Source: Litorimonas sp039962885
Lineage (GTDB): Bacteria > Pseudomonadota > Alphaproteobacteria > Caulobacterales > Maricaulaceae
Direction: 5' to 3'
DNA: 14,913 nt
Assembly: GCA_039962885.1 (NCBI GenBank)
Contig: JBDVGI010000193.1
Location: 1 to 14,913, forward strand
Both the position numbers and the translations under genes were made by a program. How positions within the stretch are numbered: the first letter of the stretch is position 1; each line of letters begins with the position of its first letter. Positions 1 through 7,622 of the stretch are shown here, one piece after another. The notes below the pieces were generated by a model. That model was given only the letters and a program-made list of their open reading frames with translations. It searched no databases and was not told where the DNA came from.

Positions 1-311
1 CCTGTATTGGCATTGAGAATTTGCTCTCCATTATTTCCTGTCAAAATATAAGCGGGTTGCCCTGCAATACTCACAAGCTGCGCGCCATCTAATCTGCCGT
101 CATAAGCTGTCATAGCAATTTCAATTGGTAAGAGGGATTTATCCGTCAACGACAGCTGCACATCTTGGGCAATATGTCGTCCGCGTACATCATTAATTGG
201 GAAAAGCGTCATAAAAAACCCAGATCCAAACCACAATGTAATTTGTACAGCTAAAATTAAGCCTGCCCATTTATGAATCCGAGTTAGATATTTAGCAGCA
301 GTTTTATTCAT
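1..311 (-). CDS. PepSY-associated TM protein, partial (C-terminus off the left edge)
   Basis: This gene is read right to left from an ATG at 311 and stays open to base 1, so only about 103 N-terminal residues are seen. The N-terminus carries RIHKWAGLILAVQITLWF (residues 11-28), followed by GSGFFMTLFPI. This is the typical start of PepSY-associated transmembrane proteins: a His-Lys-Trp motif at the start of the first membrane helix, with a Trp-x-Gly-Ser-Gly segment near its end. The part after about residue 40 (VRGRH, then a stretch with IEIAMTAYDGRLDGA) fits the start of a periplasmic PepSY-like domain. Family members are inner-membrane proteins, often linked to iron or siderophore uptake and ferric reduction, but no such partner is visible here. 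The start may be coupled to a very short upstream frame through an ATGA overlap. The family call is fairly secure; the specific role is unknown. Confidence 0.8.
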   Translation of the reverse strand, partial: MNKTAAKYLTRIHKWAGLILAVQITLWFGSGFFMTLFPINDVRGRHIAQDVQLSLTDKSLLPIEIAMTAYDGRLDGAQLVSIAGQPAYILTGNNGEQILNANT

Positions 312-376
312 GGGAAGCGCTCTAAATTAGGGGTCACAAAATCACAATGGAGAAAACGTCGCAAGGCTAAACCCAT
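308..376 (-). CDS. Possible 22-residue leader or micro-ORF ahead of the PepSY-TM gene
   Basis: In the 96-bp gap between the EamA gene and the PepSY-TM gene, an ATG at 376 opens a 22-codon frame (beginning MGLALRRFLHCDF) whose TGA overlaps the PepSY-TM start as ATGA. The frame also stays open upstream into the end of the EamA gene, with GTG and TTG codons just before the ATG. There is no recognisable domain. It could be a translational-coupling leader, the remnant of a longer gene, or chance. The only support is the overlap geometry, which many chance frames would also show. Confidence 0.2.
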   Translation of the reverse strand: MGLALRRFLHCDFVTPNLERFP

Positions 377-407
377 CACCAAACTTATATTGATAAGGTG
401 AGTTTCA

Positions 408-1415
408 TTAACGCCGATTACGTTTGAACTTATCCGCTAAAAGATAAAGTGTAATTCCAGAAAATGTCACAACCATGCCGATGCCATCCCAAATCCCAAA
501 GGGTTCATCCAAAATATAAATCGCCGCAATAACTGTTGCTAACGGGCCTATCATTCCAAGCATAGCCACCTTCTGCGCGCCGATCTTTCCAAGCGCATAA
601 TTGACGAGGAAACTCGGCAAAACTGTTGAAAAAACAGCAATAATTGCAGCAATAACATAGATACGCATTGGCACCTGAAAAGCTTGAACAAGGCCATCTG
701 CGTTCAACGCCGCGATGGTAAAATGCATGAATATTGCAGTGGCTCCGCCAACCATGGCCAAGCACGTAAACAGGCTTGGGCCAATTTTATCAATGAACTG
801 CTTGGCAATTAATTGGAATATTGCAAAGAGAATAGCGCAAGCTATGATTAACCCGCTACCAAGCCATAAATTCGTGGATTGCGTAATTTCTCCGCCCGCA
901 AAAACAATCGCCAAACCCCCATAAGCCAGTGCCATCGCCGCCAAGCCAAACCGTGTGATTTTCCCGCCAAAGAACAAGGCTCCAAATAGAATCACAAACG
1001 CAGGATAGGTAAATAATAAAAGCCGTTCTAGCTGGGCTGTGATATATTGCAGACCTGAAAAATCTAGCAGCGCGCAGCCGTAATAAGACATTGTCCCCGC
1101 CGCCATGGATAATATAACTTGGCGCATAGTTGGCCGAACTGCGCCTCGCCGCAGCGTCCACCACAATATACCTGCATAAAATGGAAAGGCAAAAACCATG
1201 CGCAGAGTGACCAGCGTAATGACGGGTAGTTCATTACTAGCTAGCCCGTCTACGGGCAGAAAAGCGAGCTTAGCTAAGACAGCTTTCAAGGAAAATAACG
1301 CCGCTCCAAGCGCTCCAAATATAATACCAAGCCATGCGCCTGCCCCGCCCTCTATATCTGCAGCTTTATCGTCCAGATATGGTGCAGCCGTGACTTGTCG
1401 AAAGTGCGTTTTCAT
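408..1415 (-). CDS. EamA/DMT-superfamily transporter
   Basis: A 335-residue polytopic inner-membrane protein. After a roughly 28-residue hydrophilic N-terminus there are about ten hydrophobic helices in two halves. The first half includes GIIFGALGAALFSLKAVLAK (about 30-49) and the second starts near LGSGLIIACAILFAIFQLIAK; each half resembles an EamA domain. The glycine-rich helices and the late segment AMLGMIGPLATVIAAIYILD followed by EPF are typical: the second EamA repeat usually ends in a P-x-x-[AT]...LGE/DEP-like motif. DMT exporters carry small metabolites such as amino acids, purines or drugs; the substrate cannot be read from sequence. The start codon overlaps the tadA stop (ATGA, 1412-1415), so the two are likely co-transcribed and translationally coupled. 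No terminator was recognised in the 96 bp after the stop. Confidence 0.88.
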   Translation of the reverse strand: MKTHFRQVTAAPYLDDKAADIEGGAGAWLGIIFGALGAALFSLKAVLAKLAFLPVDGLASNELPVITLVTLRMVFAFPFYAGILWWTLRRGAVRPTMRQVILSMAAGTMSYYGCALLDFSGLQYITAQLERLLLFTYPAFVILFGALFFGGKITRFGLAAMALAYGGLAIVFAGGEITQSTNLWLGSGLIIACAILFAIFQLIAKQFIDKIGPSLFTCLAMVGGATAIFMHFTIAALNADGLVQAFQVPMRIYVIAAIIAVFSTVLPSFLVNYALGKIGAQKVAMLGMIGPLATVIAAIYILDEPFGIWDGIGMVVTFSGITLYLLADKFKRNRR

Positions 1416-1888
1416 AACGGTTTCCGGTTTGATTTAGCTTTACGTCTGTCTTTGAAAAAATCCTTCAATATTTGCGAACATTCTTGCGCTAAAATACCGC
1501 GTGTGATCTCTGGTTTATGGTGACAGCTTGGGTCATTGAAAAACTGAACGCCGCTTTGACACGCTCCGCCTTTTTCATCATCGGCCCCGTATACCACGCG
1601 CGCAATTCGGGCATTCGCAATCGCGCCCGCACACATAGCGCAAGGCTCTAAGGTGACATATAAGGTTACCTCACTTAGGCGGTAATTCCCGCTTTCATAC
1701 GCCGCTTGTCGTATCGCTAATATTTCGGCATGGGCCGTGGGGTCGCAAATCGCAATAGGTGCGTTACCTGCCTTCGCAATTATATCGCCCGCATGGTTGA
1801 CAAGCACCGCCCCAACAGGCACTTCGCCCCTGCGCGCTGCCTGCTTTGCCTCTAATAAGGCGAGTTGCATGTAATCTGCATCCGTCAT
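1412..1888 (-). CDS. tadA: tRNA-specific adenosine deaminase TadA
   Basis: TadA deaminates adenosine 34 to inosine in the anticodon of tRNA-Arg(ACG). The 158-residue protein has the cytidine/deoxycytidylate deaminase zinc site: H53-A-E55 (zinc ligand and proton shuttle) and P82-C-A-M-C86 (two zinc cysteines). The RRGEVPVGAVLV segment near residue 20 and the R-V-V-Y-G-A-D-D-x-K-x-G-A segment also fit TadA. I chose the ATG at 1888 because the family starts close before the ALLEAKQAA segment and a G-rich element (GGGGG, complement of 1892-1896) lies just upstream, although its 3-nt spacing is short. In-frame ATGs at 1927 and 2002 would add residues unlike the family and run towards or into the divergent rluB gene. 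The stop overlaps the transporter start. tadA is usually essential. Confidence 0.95.
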   Translation of the reverse strand: MTDADYMQLALLEAKQAARRGEVPVGAVLVNHAGDIIAKAGNAPIAICDPTAHAEILAIRQAAYESGNYRLSEVTLYVTLEPCAMCAGAIANARIARVVYGADDEKGGACQSGVQFFNDPSCHHKPEITRGILAQECSQILKDFFKDRRKAKSNRKPL

Positions 1889-1933
1889 AAGCCCCCAATG
1901 CGGCGAGTATTCATCAGGGTCAACCATATAGCT

Positions 1934-2959
1934 ATGCAAAAACACGAAAAACATAATGTTCCCGCGCGCAATGGGGCGAAGAGCGCACCTCTTGATGGAC
2001 AAGAGCGCATAGCAAAATATCTAGCTCGCGCAGGCGTAGCCTCTCGCCGTGACGCTGAAAAACTGATAGAAGCGGGCCGCATCAAAGTAAATGGCAAGAC
2101 GCTAGACACGCCAGCCTTTAAAGTCAGTGCAAAAGACAAAATCTTATTTGATGATAAGTCAGTGGGCGCCAAACAACCTGCTCGGCTTTGGCGTTACCAT
2201 AAACCTAAAGGTCTTGTAACATCTCACAAAGATGAAAAGGGCCGCTTAACCGTTTTCGATACTCTGCCTAAGGAAATGGGCCGCGTTATTTCCGTTGGGC
2301 GGCTTGATCTCAATTCCGAAGGATTGCTATTGCTTACGAATGACGGAGAACTTGCCCGTAAATTAGAGCATCCTAAAACGGGGTTTTCGCGGCGTTACCG
2401 CGCCCGCGCTTATGGCCGCGTTACTCAAGACGAGCTTGATACGTTGCATGACGGTATCAAAATTGACGGCATACAAACTGGCCCAATTGAAGCCATGCTA
2501 GATAGCCAAAATGGCGATAATTGCTGGGTGAGCGTTACCATTCGCGAAGGTAAAAACCGCGAAGTCCGCCGCGCAATGGAACATCTTGGGCTGCGTGTAA
2601 ACCGCCTCATTCGCGTCAGCTACGGTCCCTTTATGCTCGACACGCTAGAGGCGGGAGAGACGCAAGACGTGAAACTAAAAGAGCTACAAACGAAACTAGG
2701 GCATTTGGCAGATTTCCCAGATGCCGCCCCCGTACAGCAATTACGCGGCAGGCCAAAACCTAAAGCTAAGACAGACAAACCTAACGCCGCAAAACCTGCC
2801 CCGAAAGGCCGTGGACGCTTTGCCAAGACTGCGCCAAAAAGCGGGAAATATGCACCTCGAACACACAACAAACCTAATAGAGAGAAATCTTCCACATCAA
2901 AGCCACAACGTCCAGCGCGCAAAAACACAGGCTCAAAAAACAAAGGCTCTAATAGATGA
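1934..2959 (+). CDS. rluB: 23S rRNA pseudouridine synthase, RsuA/RluB family
   Basis: A 341-residue pseudouridine synthase that probably acts on helix 80 or 90 region uridines of 23S rRNA (RluB acts on U2605 in E. coli). An N-terminal S4 RNA-binding domain (about 22-75) contains RIAKYLARAGVASRRDAEKL. The catalytic domain contains GRLDLNSEGLLLLTNDGEL with the catalytic Asp125, then REGKNREVRRAMEHLGL, both hallmarks of the RsuA/RluB/RluE/RluF group. About 60 C-terminal residues after roughly 278 are Lys/Arg/Pro/Ala-rich and low complexity, probably a disordered RNA-binding tail, which is common in alphaproteobacterial RluB. Start: ATG 1934 is preferred over in-frame ATGs at 1865 and 1898, which would lengthen the protein and overlap the tadA start region. 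A weak AGGG lies 14 nt upstream, too far to be convincing. The stop overlaps rsmD as ATGA. The exact target base is inferred. Confidence 0.93.
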   Translation: MQKHEKHNVPARNGAKSAPLDGQERIAKYLARAGVASRRDAEKLIEAGRIKVNGKTLDTPAFKVSAKDKILFDDKSVGAKQPARLWRYHKPKGLVTSHKDEKGRLTVFDTLPKEMGRVISVGRLDLNSEGLLLLTNDGELARKLEHPKTGFSRRYRARAYGRVTQDELDTLHDGIKIDGIQTGPIEAMLDSQNGDNCWVSVTIREGKNREVRRAMEHLGLRVNRLIRVSYGPFMLDTLEAGETQDVKLKELQTKLGHLADFPDAAPVQQLRGRPKPKAKTDKPNAAKPAPKGRGRFAKTAPKSGKYAPRTHNKPNREKSSTSKPQRPARKNTGSKNKGSNR

Positions 2960-3513
2960 GAATTGTGTCTGGATCTTTGCGAGGCCGCAATATAACCACC
3001 CCGTCAGGACGTAACACACGTCCAACCAGCGACCAAACGCGCGAGTCTATTTTTAATATCTTAACTCATGCAGATTGGGCTCCGCCATTAAAAGGGGCGA
3101 TTGTAGCAGATATATTTGCAGGCTCAGGCGCATTAGGCCTTGAGGCCATATCGCGCGGTGCGCAATTTTGCCTCTTTGTGGAAACGGAACCCAAAGCTCG
3201 TGGCGCTATACGCAATAATGTCGAAAAAATGAACCTCTTTGGCTGCACACGCTTGCATCGCCACGACGCGACCAAGTTAAAGGTAGCCCCCGGAAACCTT
3301 CGCGGACCATTCACCCACGTCTTTATGGACCCCCCTTACAATAAAGGATTATGGAGGCCTGTTTTATCACGCCTTAAAGAACAAGGCCTCATGGCTGATG
3401 ACGCGGTTATCATTCTCGAAGACAGCAAAGATGCAGAACTCAACACGCAAGGGTTTGAGATTATAGATGACAAGATATGGGGCGCAGCGCGTGTGTTATT
3501 TTTAAAGGTTTAG
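2956..3513 (+). CDS. rsmD: 16S rRNA (guanine(966)-N(2))-methyltransferase RsmD
   Basis: RsmD methylates the exocyclic N2 of G966 in 16S rRNA using S-adenosylmethionine. The 185-residue length is normal. The start MRIVSGSLRGR, then RPTSDQTRESIFNIL, is characteristic of the family. The Rossmann SAM-binding motif I is DIFAGSGALGLEAISRGA (52-69), an acidic residue ends strand 2 in VETEP (75-79), and the catalytic D125-P-P-Y motif of N6/N2 methyltransferases is intact. It begins within the rluB stop codon (ATGA), so both rRNA-modification enzymes are probably made from one message. It is followed after 44 bp by the exported hypothetical protein on the same strand. Confidence 0.96.
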   Translation: MRIVSGSLRGRNITTPSGRNTRPTSDQTRESIFNILTHADWAPPLKGAIVADIFAGSGALGLEAISRGAQFCLFVETEPKARGAIRNNVEKMNLFGCTRLHRHDATKLKVAPGNLRGPFTHVFMDPPYNKGLWRPVLSRLKEQGLMADDAVIILEDSKDAELNTQGFEIIDDKIWGAARVLFLKV

Positions 3514-3557
3514 GCTGCATTTTATAATTTTGTTAACCTAAAGATGCAATACATGTA

Positions 3558-4943
3558 ATGTATATGCGTTATTTTGTAACCATAATTCTGTGGGCCCTAT
3601 CCGCTACAATTTCGCATGCCCAAACGTTAACCCTCGATCTTGAAATTAAACTCATTCCAAATGTTGGGGCTACATGGATTACCGTTGCGCTCAACAACAC
3701 CTATTCAGATGCTATCATTGTTTGCACGCATAACCTTACCAGTGCTGCTAGTCCCTCGGCTACAACACGCATTCGTAACATAACGTCCAATAGCTTTGAA
3801 TTGCGCATGCAACAATTTGAAAATAGTTCGGTCGTTCCTATTAGTAACGTGCATTGCGTTATATCTGATGAAGGCAGTTACGACCTTGGAAGTTTAAAAT
3901 ATGAAGCTCACAAAGTGCTTTCGGTTGGGACTAGCGGGCTAAGTGTTCCTGGTGATTGGACGGCTGCGAATACCGAAAACGTCACGGGCGCTATAATTCA
4001 AAGCTATGCTGATCCGCATGTTATTGGGCAAGTGATGTCATTTAATGATGTGAATGCAAGCGTGTTTTGGAATTTCGATTGCGAGTTTCGTGGTGAAGCA
4101 GCTTTCTTTTCTGGTCAAGCAGACGGAATTTGCATTGGCAAACATATCGGACAAATCAATGGGACACGTGCGCCAGAGACATTAGGGTATATCGTGTTAG
4201 AAGCAGGCTCAGGAACGATTAATGGTATAAATTTTGAAACAGCCGTTGGCCCAGACATAGGCGCGGGTGTTGGTAACGCCCCCCCTTTCAACTACACCGT
4301 TTCAGGCGATTTTGACATTGGCATTCTCACGCAAGCAGGAGAGGATGGTGGGCAAGGCGGCTGGGCATTATTATTTGGGGCAGATCCATTATCTTCCAAC
4401 ACAATAGGTTGGGCCATTGAAGAAGAAGTTGTCGCAGGTGACACATCTAGACGCCATACAAGTGAAAACGTCGCCTATTGGGTCTTTGAAGACAATCAAG
4501 TCGCCAACATGACTGGGAATAAAACGGTTAACCTCTTTAGCGGGTCGGCCAGTCCATATGCCATACCAGGGAGCGATGTTATTTACGAAATAGCTGTTGA
4601 GAATACAGGCAGTGGGCCTGTTGATGCCAATTCAATATTTCTCGTTGATCGATTGCCTGCTGAAGTGAATTTTTTTAATGGCGACATAGATGACGGCGGC
4701 CCCGAGACAGATGCTGTTGTTTTCACAGATACGGATAGCGGTTTGACATTTAATCCCGTCTCGAATCTCGGGTTTTCCAATGCGGCCAGCGCGCCGACAT
4801 CTATGGCGCAATGTAATTACACGCCCCTAAGCGGTTACGACCCCGCAGTCACTTTTATTTGCTTATCCCCCAGCGGCATAATGCAAGAAGGCACGCTCAC
4901 TCCGTCAAGCTTCACGCTACAATTTCGCGCACAATTAGAGTAG
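3558..4943 (+). CDS. Exported protein with DUF11-like C-terminal domain, function unknown
   Basis: A 461-residue protein with a clear Sec signal peptide (hydrophobic core about 6-18, likely cut after SHA at 21). ATG 3558 and in-frame ATG 3564 are both possible starts. Residues about 150-312 resemble a module I recall from secreted proteins of diverse bacteria: QVMSFNDVNASVFWNFDCEF, a C-x-GKHIG element (192-197), TLGYIVLEAGSG, then an EDGGQGGWALLFGADPLS-type stretch and HTSENVAYWVFED. Residues about 333-460 look like a DUF11-type beta-sandwich (PGSDVIYEIAVENTGSGPVD, then DRLPAEVNFF). Six cysteines (56, 100, 175, 192, 419, 435) in an exported protein suggest disulfides. There is no membrane anchor, LPXTG or obvious outer-membrane sorting tag at the C-terminus. 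It is likely periplasmic or secreted. It may be read with rsmD or from its own promoter in the 44-bp gap. No function is claimed. Confidence 0.82.
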   Translation: MYMRYFVTIILWALSATISHAQTLTLDLEIKLIPNVGATWITVALNNTYSDAIIVCTHNLTSAASPSATTRIRNITSNSFELRMQQFENSSVVPISNVHCVISDEGSYDLGSLKYEAHKVLSVGTSGLSVPGDWTAANTENVTGAIIQSYADPHVIGQVMSFNDVNASVFWNFDCEFRGEAAFFSGQADGICIGKHIGQINGTRAPETLGYIVLEAGSGTINGINFETAVGPDIGAGVGNAPPFNYTVSGDFDIGILTQAGEDGGQGGWALLFGADPLSSNTIGWAIEEEVVAGDTSRRHTSENVAYWVFEDNQVANMTGNKTVNLFSGSASPYAIPGSDVIYEIAVENTGSGPVDANSIFLVDRLPAEVNFFNGDIDDGGPETDAVVFTDTDSGLTFNPVSNLGFSNAASAPTSMAQCNYTPLSGYDPAVTFICLSPSGIMQEGTLTPSSFTLQFRAQLE

Positions 4944-4953
4944 CTATCAGCGG

Positions 4954-6849
4954 TTAGCGCCGCCCAAATAACCGTTCTATATCGGCGAGTTTTAATTCTA
5001 CATAGGTCGGACGGCCATGATTGCACTGTCCGCTATGGGGTGTGTCTTCCATTTGCCGTAGCAGAGCGTTCATTTCTGGCCCGTTGAGCCTTCGCCCTGC
5101 TCGTACAGACCCGTGGCAGGCCATTGTCCCGCAGACATGCTCGAATTTTTCTTTCAGGCTCAACGCCTCATCATATTCACTGATATCATCGGCCAAGTCG
5201 CGCAGCAGGCTTTGGACATTCATTTCGCCAAGCAACGCAGGGGTTTCGCGCACAGCCACCGCCCCTGTTCCAAAGGCTTCAACAATCAAACCCATCTCGG
5301 CGAGCTCTTCCGCTCGCGCAAGAACTCTGGCAGCATCCGTTTCCCCTAGGTCAACAATGTCAGGTATGAGCAGAGCTTGCCGCTCTACGCCAATTCCTCC
5401 GGCTTGTTTGGCTGCCATTTGCGCTTTCATACGCTCATATACAAGACGCTCATGTGCGGCATGTTGGTCGACAATGACAATACCATCACGGGTCTGCGCA
5501 ACCACATAAGTTTCATGGAGTTGAGCGCGCGCAGCCCCTAAGGGACGCTCAGTCATATCGGTTTCAGGCATAGCTCCAACGTCCAAACCTTGCGGCGGCC
5601 TGGTTATATGATGAGCAAAACCCTCGGCGTCTTCTTCGACTTTAGCAGAAAATCCATCCACCAAAGGCTGCAAGGCAGGATCATGGTTATAAGGCGCATA
5701 GCCAGGTGGCGGAGCGGCATATGGCTGGCGGCTATAGTCGCGTTGAAAGGCATAGCTGGGTTGCTCGGCTTGGATTTTACCAAGCGCATAATCACTTACC
5801 GTTGTACTGGCGCGGTGTCCTGCCGCCGCAAGTGCATGGCGCAACGCAGATACAATCAAACCCCGCACAAGTCCTGGATTACGGAACCGCACTTCAGATT
5901 TCGCAGGATGAACATTCACATCAACATATTCATGCGGTAAATCAAGATAGAGCGCGACAACAGGATGACGGTCCCGCGCAAGGAAATCTTGATACGCCCC
6001 GCGAACTGCACCGTTTAAAAGCTTATCGCGCACAGGCCGCCCATTCACAAAAAGATATTGATGTTGCGCATTGCCGCGAGAGAATGTCGGCAAACCTGCA
6101 AATCCCGTTAGCTTTATGCCCTCGCGCTCGGTATCGACAAAAACGTCATTGTCACCAAAGTCTTTCCCCAATATTCCAGCAAGACGCGCCAGTCGTCCGT
6201 CTTGGTTATCCGATTGCCGAGCGAGCTTAAGCGAGGTCCGAACAGGCGTGCCAAGGGTAAAACCAACATCCGCATTGGCCATAGCAATACGTTTAACAAT
6301 GTCAGAAATTGCTAACGCTTCGGAGCGCTCAGATTTCAGAAATTTTAGGCGGGCGGGCGTGGCGTAAAATAAATCTTGAACCTCAACTCGTGTGCCATGC
6401 AACCCAAAGCGCGGAGCGGGTTTTGGCGGAGTGATTTTCCCACCTTCGACACATAATTCCCAAGCTGAATCAGAGGCTTGAACTTGGGATGTTAAAGTCA
6501 ACCGCGCAACCGACCCGATAGATGGTAAAGCTTCGCCGCGAAACCCCATAGTTCCAATATTGAGTAAATCCCAATGCCCGTCTTCGTCTGGGCGTAATTT
6601 TGATGTGGCGTGGCGCTCAATGGCAAGACTTAAATCTTCGGCGTCCATACCGCGGCCATCATCAGTGATGGTAATGCGTGTGCGTCCGCCATCTTCATAT
6701 CGTATATCAACTTGCGTTGCGCCCGCATCAATCGCATTTTCAACAAGTTCTTTTATCACGCTCGCAGGGCGTTCAATCACCTCACCTGCGGCAATGCGGT
6801 TAACCGTTTCATTAGGCAGTCGGCGAATCACTGATAGAGTTTCAGACAT
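4954..6849 (-). CDS. mutL: DNA mismatch repair protein MutL
   Basis: MutL links MutS mismatch recognition to strand removal. The 631-residue protein has an N-terminal GHKL ATPase: E34-L-V-E37-N-A-I-D-A-G, D63-D-G-R-G-M68, G102-F-R-G-E-A-L108, then GTRVEVQDLFYATPARLKFL. A variable linker rich in Pro/Ala/Tyr (about residues 355-430) leads to the C-terminal dimerisation domain, which carries the metal-dependent endonuclease motif DQHAAHERLVYE (DQHA-x2-E-x4-E), the ACHGSVRAG region and a QCNHGRP segment. It is therefore a nicking MutL, unlike the E. coli protein, consistent with alphaproteobacteria lacking MutH. I chose ATG 6849 because it gives the family N-terminus and has AGG (complement of 6857-6859) at 7-nt spacing; ATG 6867 lies within a hairpin loop. 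It converges with the exported protein gene, leaving 10 bp. Confidence 0.96.
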   Translation of the reverse strand: MSETLSVIRRLPNETVNRIAAGEVIERPASVIKELVENAIDAGATQVDIRYEDGGRTRITITDDGRGMDAEDLSLAIERHATSKLRPDEDGHWDLLNIGTMGFRGEALPSIGSVARLTLTSQVQASDSAWELCVEGGKITPPKPAPRFGLHGTRVEVQDLFYATPARLKFLKSERSEALAISDIVKRIAMANADVGFTLGTPVRTSLKLARQSDNQDGRLARLAGILGKDFGDNDVFVDTEREGIKLTGFAGLPTFSRGNAQHQYLFVNGRPVRDKLLNGAVRGAYQDFLARDRHPVVALYLDLPHEYVDVNVHPAKSEVRFRNPGLVRGLIVSALRHALAAAGHRASTTVSDYALGKIQAEQPSYAFQRDYSRQPYAAPPPGYAPYNHDPALQPLVDGFSAKVEEDAEGFAHHITRPPQGLDVGAMPETDMTERPLGAARAQLHETYVVAQTRDGIVIVDQHAAHERLVYERMKAQMAAKQAGGIGVERQALLIPDIVDLGETDAARVLARAEELAEMGLIVEAFGTGAVAVRETPALLGEMNVQSLLRDLADDISEYDEALSLKEKFEHVCGTMACHGSVRAGRRLNGPEMNALLRQMEDTPHSGQCNHGRPTYVELKLADIERLFGRR

Positions 6850-6880
6850 AAAAAAACCTAACCGCATGACACGAATTAGG
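6850..6880 (-). terminator. Intrinsic-terminator-like hairpin between the lipoprotein gene and mutL
   Basis: Reading the minus strand, CCTAATT (6880-6874) can pair with GGTTAGG (6863-6857), including two G-U pairs, around a 10-nt loop. It is followed directly by seven T residues (6856-6850). The G-U pairs would be C-A mismatches on the plus strand, so the hairpin suits minus-strand RNA. A matching run of seven T on the plus strand (6885-6891) lets the A/T tracts extend the stem. It would end transcription of the lipoprotein gene. Its right arm holds the AGG of the mutL ribosome binding site. The stem is short and AT-rich, so strength is uncertain. Confidence 0.45.
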
Positions 6881-6935
6881 CTAATTTTTTTACATCCAAA
6901 TTGTGGACGATAATTTTGTTTGTAGAGCTGAAGGC

Positions 6936-7478
6936 TTATAGCCCTGGAAGTTTAGCTCCGCCTGGTCGGCGTGTAATTTCTACCTCTTGTCCGCCTGTTG
7001 CAGAGTTTATCAACTCCAAACGACGGGCTTCATTTTCTGCGTCCAGCGGTACAACTTTGCCTTCCTCGTCAATAATATTTCCATTATTCCAAAACAAGAC
7101 ACGGCTGGCAAAACCTTGAGTTTTACGTTCAACAGAGTTTTGGCCGTCAATTTCTAATCGAATTTCTTGATTGGCACGCCCAACACCAGCCTTCGCCATA
7201 AGGGCTATTTCCCCTCGCGTAGGTTCTGCGACGTCAACATCCCCGATGAGCGCATCACGGGCCGCTTTTTGGCTATAATTATTCTCAGACGAGCTCTCCC
7301 CGACACGCGGCGGTTGAAGATTATATTCAGGCGGAATAATAAGCGGCGCTTTGGTTAGAATATTGAATTCATTTGGCGCAGATTTGGTTAGTCCCAACCC
7401 CTTTGCCGCCGTGCTACAACCAGATATAGATAGGCTTGCGATAGCCAGACTAGCAAAAACAATATGTGTGTTGGTCAT
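6936..7478 (-). CDS. BamF-like (DUF3035) outer-membrane lipoprotein
   Basis: A 180-residue lipoprotein: a signal peptide (about 1-20) ends in a lipobox S-I-S-G-C with the acylated Cys21, and residue 22 is Ser, so sorting to the outer membrane is likely. After it comes APNEFNILTKAPLIIPPEYN followed by LQPPRVGE (about 34-61), the signature I recall for the alphaproteobacterial DUF3035 family, which has been linked to BamF, an accessory subunit of the beta-barrel assembly machinery. The remainder is mostly helical and polar, ending in a Gly/Pro-rich tail (ITRRPGGAKLPGL). A ribosome binding site GGAAG lies about 8 nt before the ATG. It stands 86 bp upstream of mutL on the same strand, separated by a terminator-like hairpin. 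The lipoprotein call is firm; the BamF identity rests on the motif only. Confidence 0.8.
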   Translation of the reverse strand: MTNTHIVFASLAIASLSISGCSTAAKGLGLTKSAPNEFNILTKAPLIIPPEYNLQPPRVGESSSENNYSQKAARDALIGDVDVAEPTRGEIALMAKAGVGRANQEIRLEIDGQNSVERKTQGFASRVLFWNNGNIIDEEGKVVPLDAENEARRLELINSATGGQEVEITRRPGGAKLPGL

Positions 7479-7622
7479 AACATATCTTCCATATAGTGAA
7501 TCTTAGTGTCTCTTAACGCGGCAAACGCTCCGCGCCAAGTGACCAAATGTTTATTATCTGCATTCTTGTGTCATTTGAAGCTATATGAGGCTTTTAAAAT
7601 ACCCAAGGTGGTTTTCTATGCC
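7479..7622. other. 144-bp gap between the VOC and lipoprotein genes
   Basis: No gene or convincing terminator was found here. It contains the lipoprotein's ribosome binding site at its left end and a 5-bp GC hairpin (CGCGG 7517-7521 with CCGCG 7530-7534) without a following T run. It probably holds the lipoprotein promoter, but I could not assign clear -35 and -10 boxes. Confidence 0.4.

Noticed and set aside
2620..2943. Open frame antisense to the 3' end of rluB
   Set aside because: It mirrors the low-complexity Lys/Arg/Pro tail of RluB and has no domain of its own.
5021..5509. Long open frames on the plus strand inside mutL
   Set aside because: They lie antisense to a well-supported gene, have no recognisable family motifs and show biased composition typical of shadow frames.
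7517..7534. 5-bp GC hairpin as a terminator of the VOC gene
   Set aside because: There is no T run on either side, and it is nearly 90 bp beyond the VOC stop.
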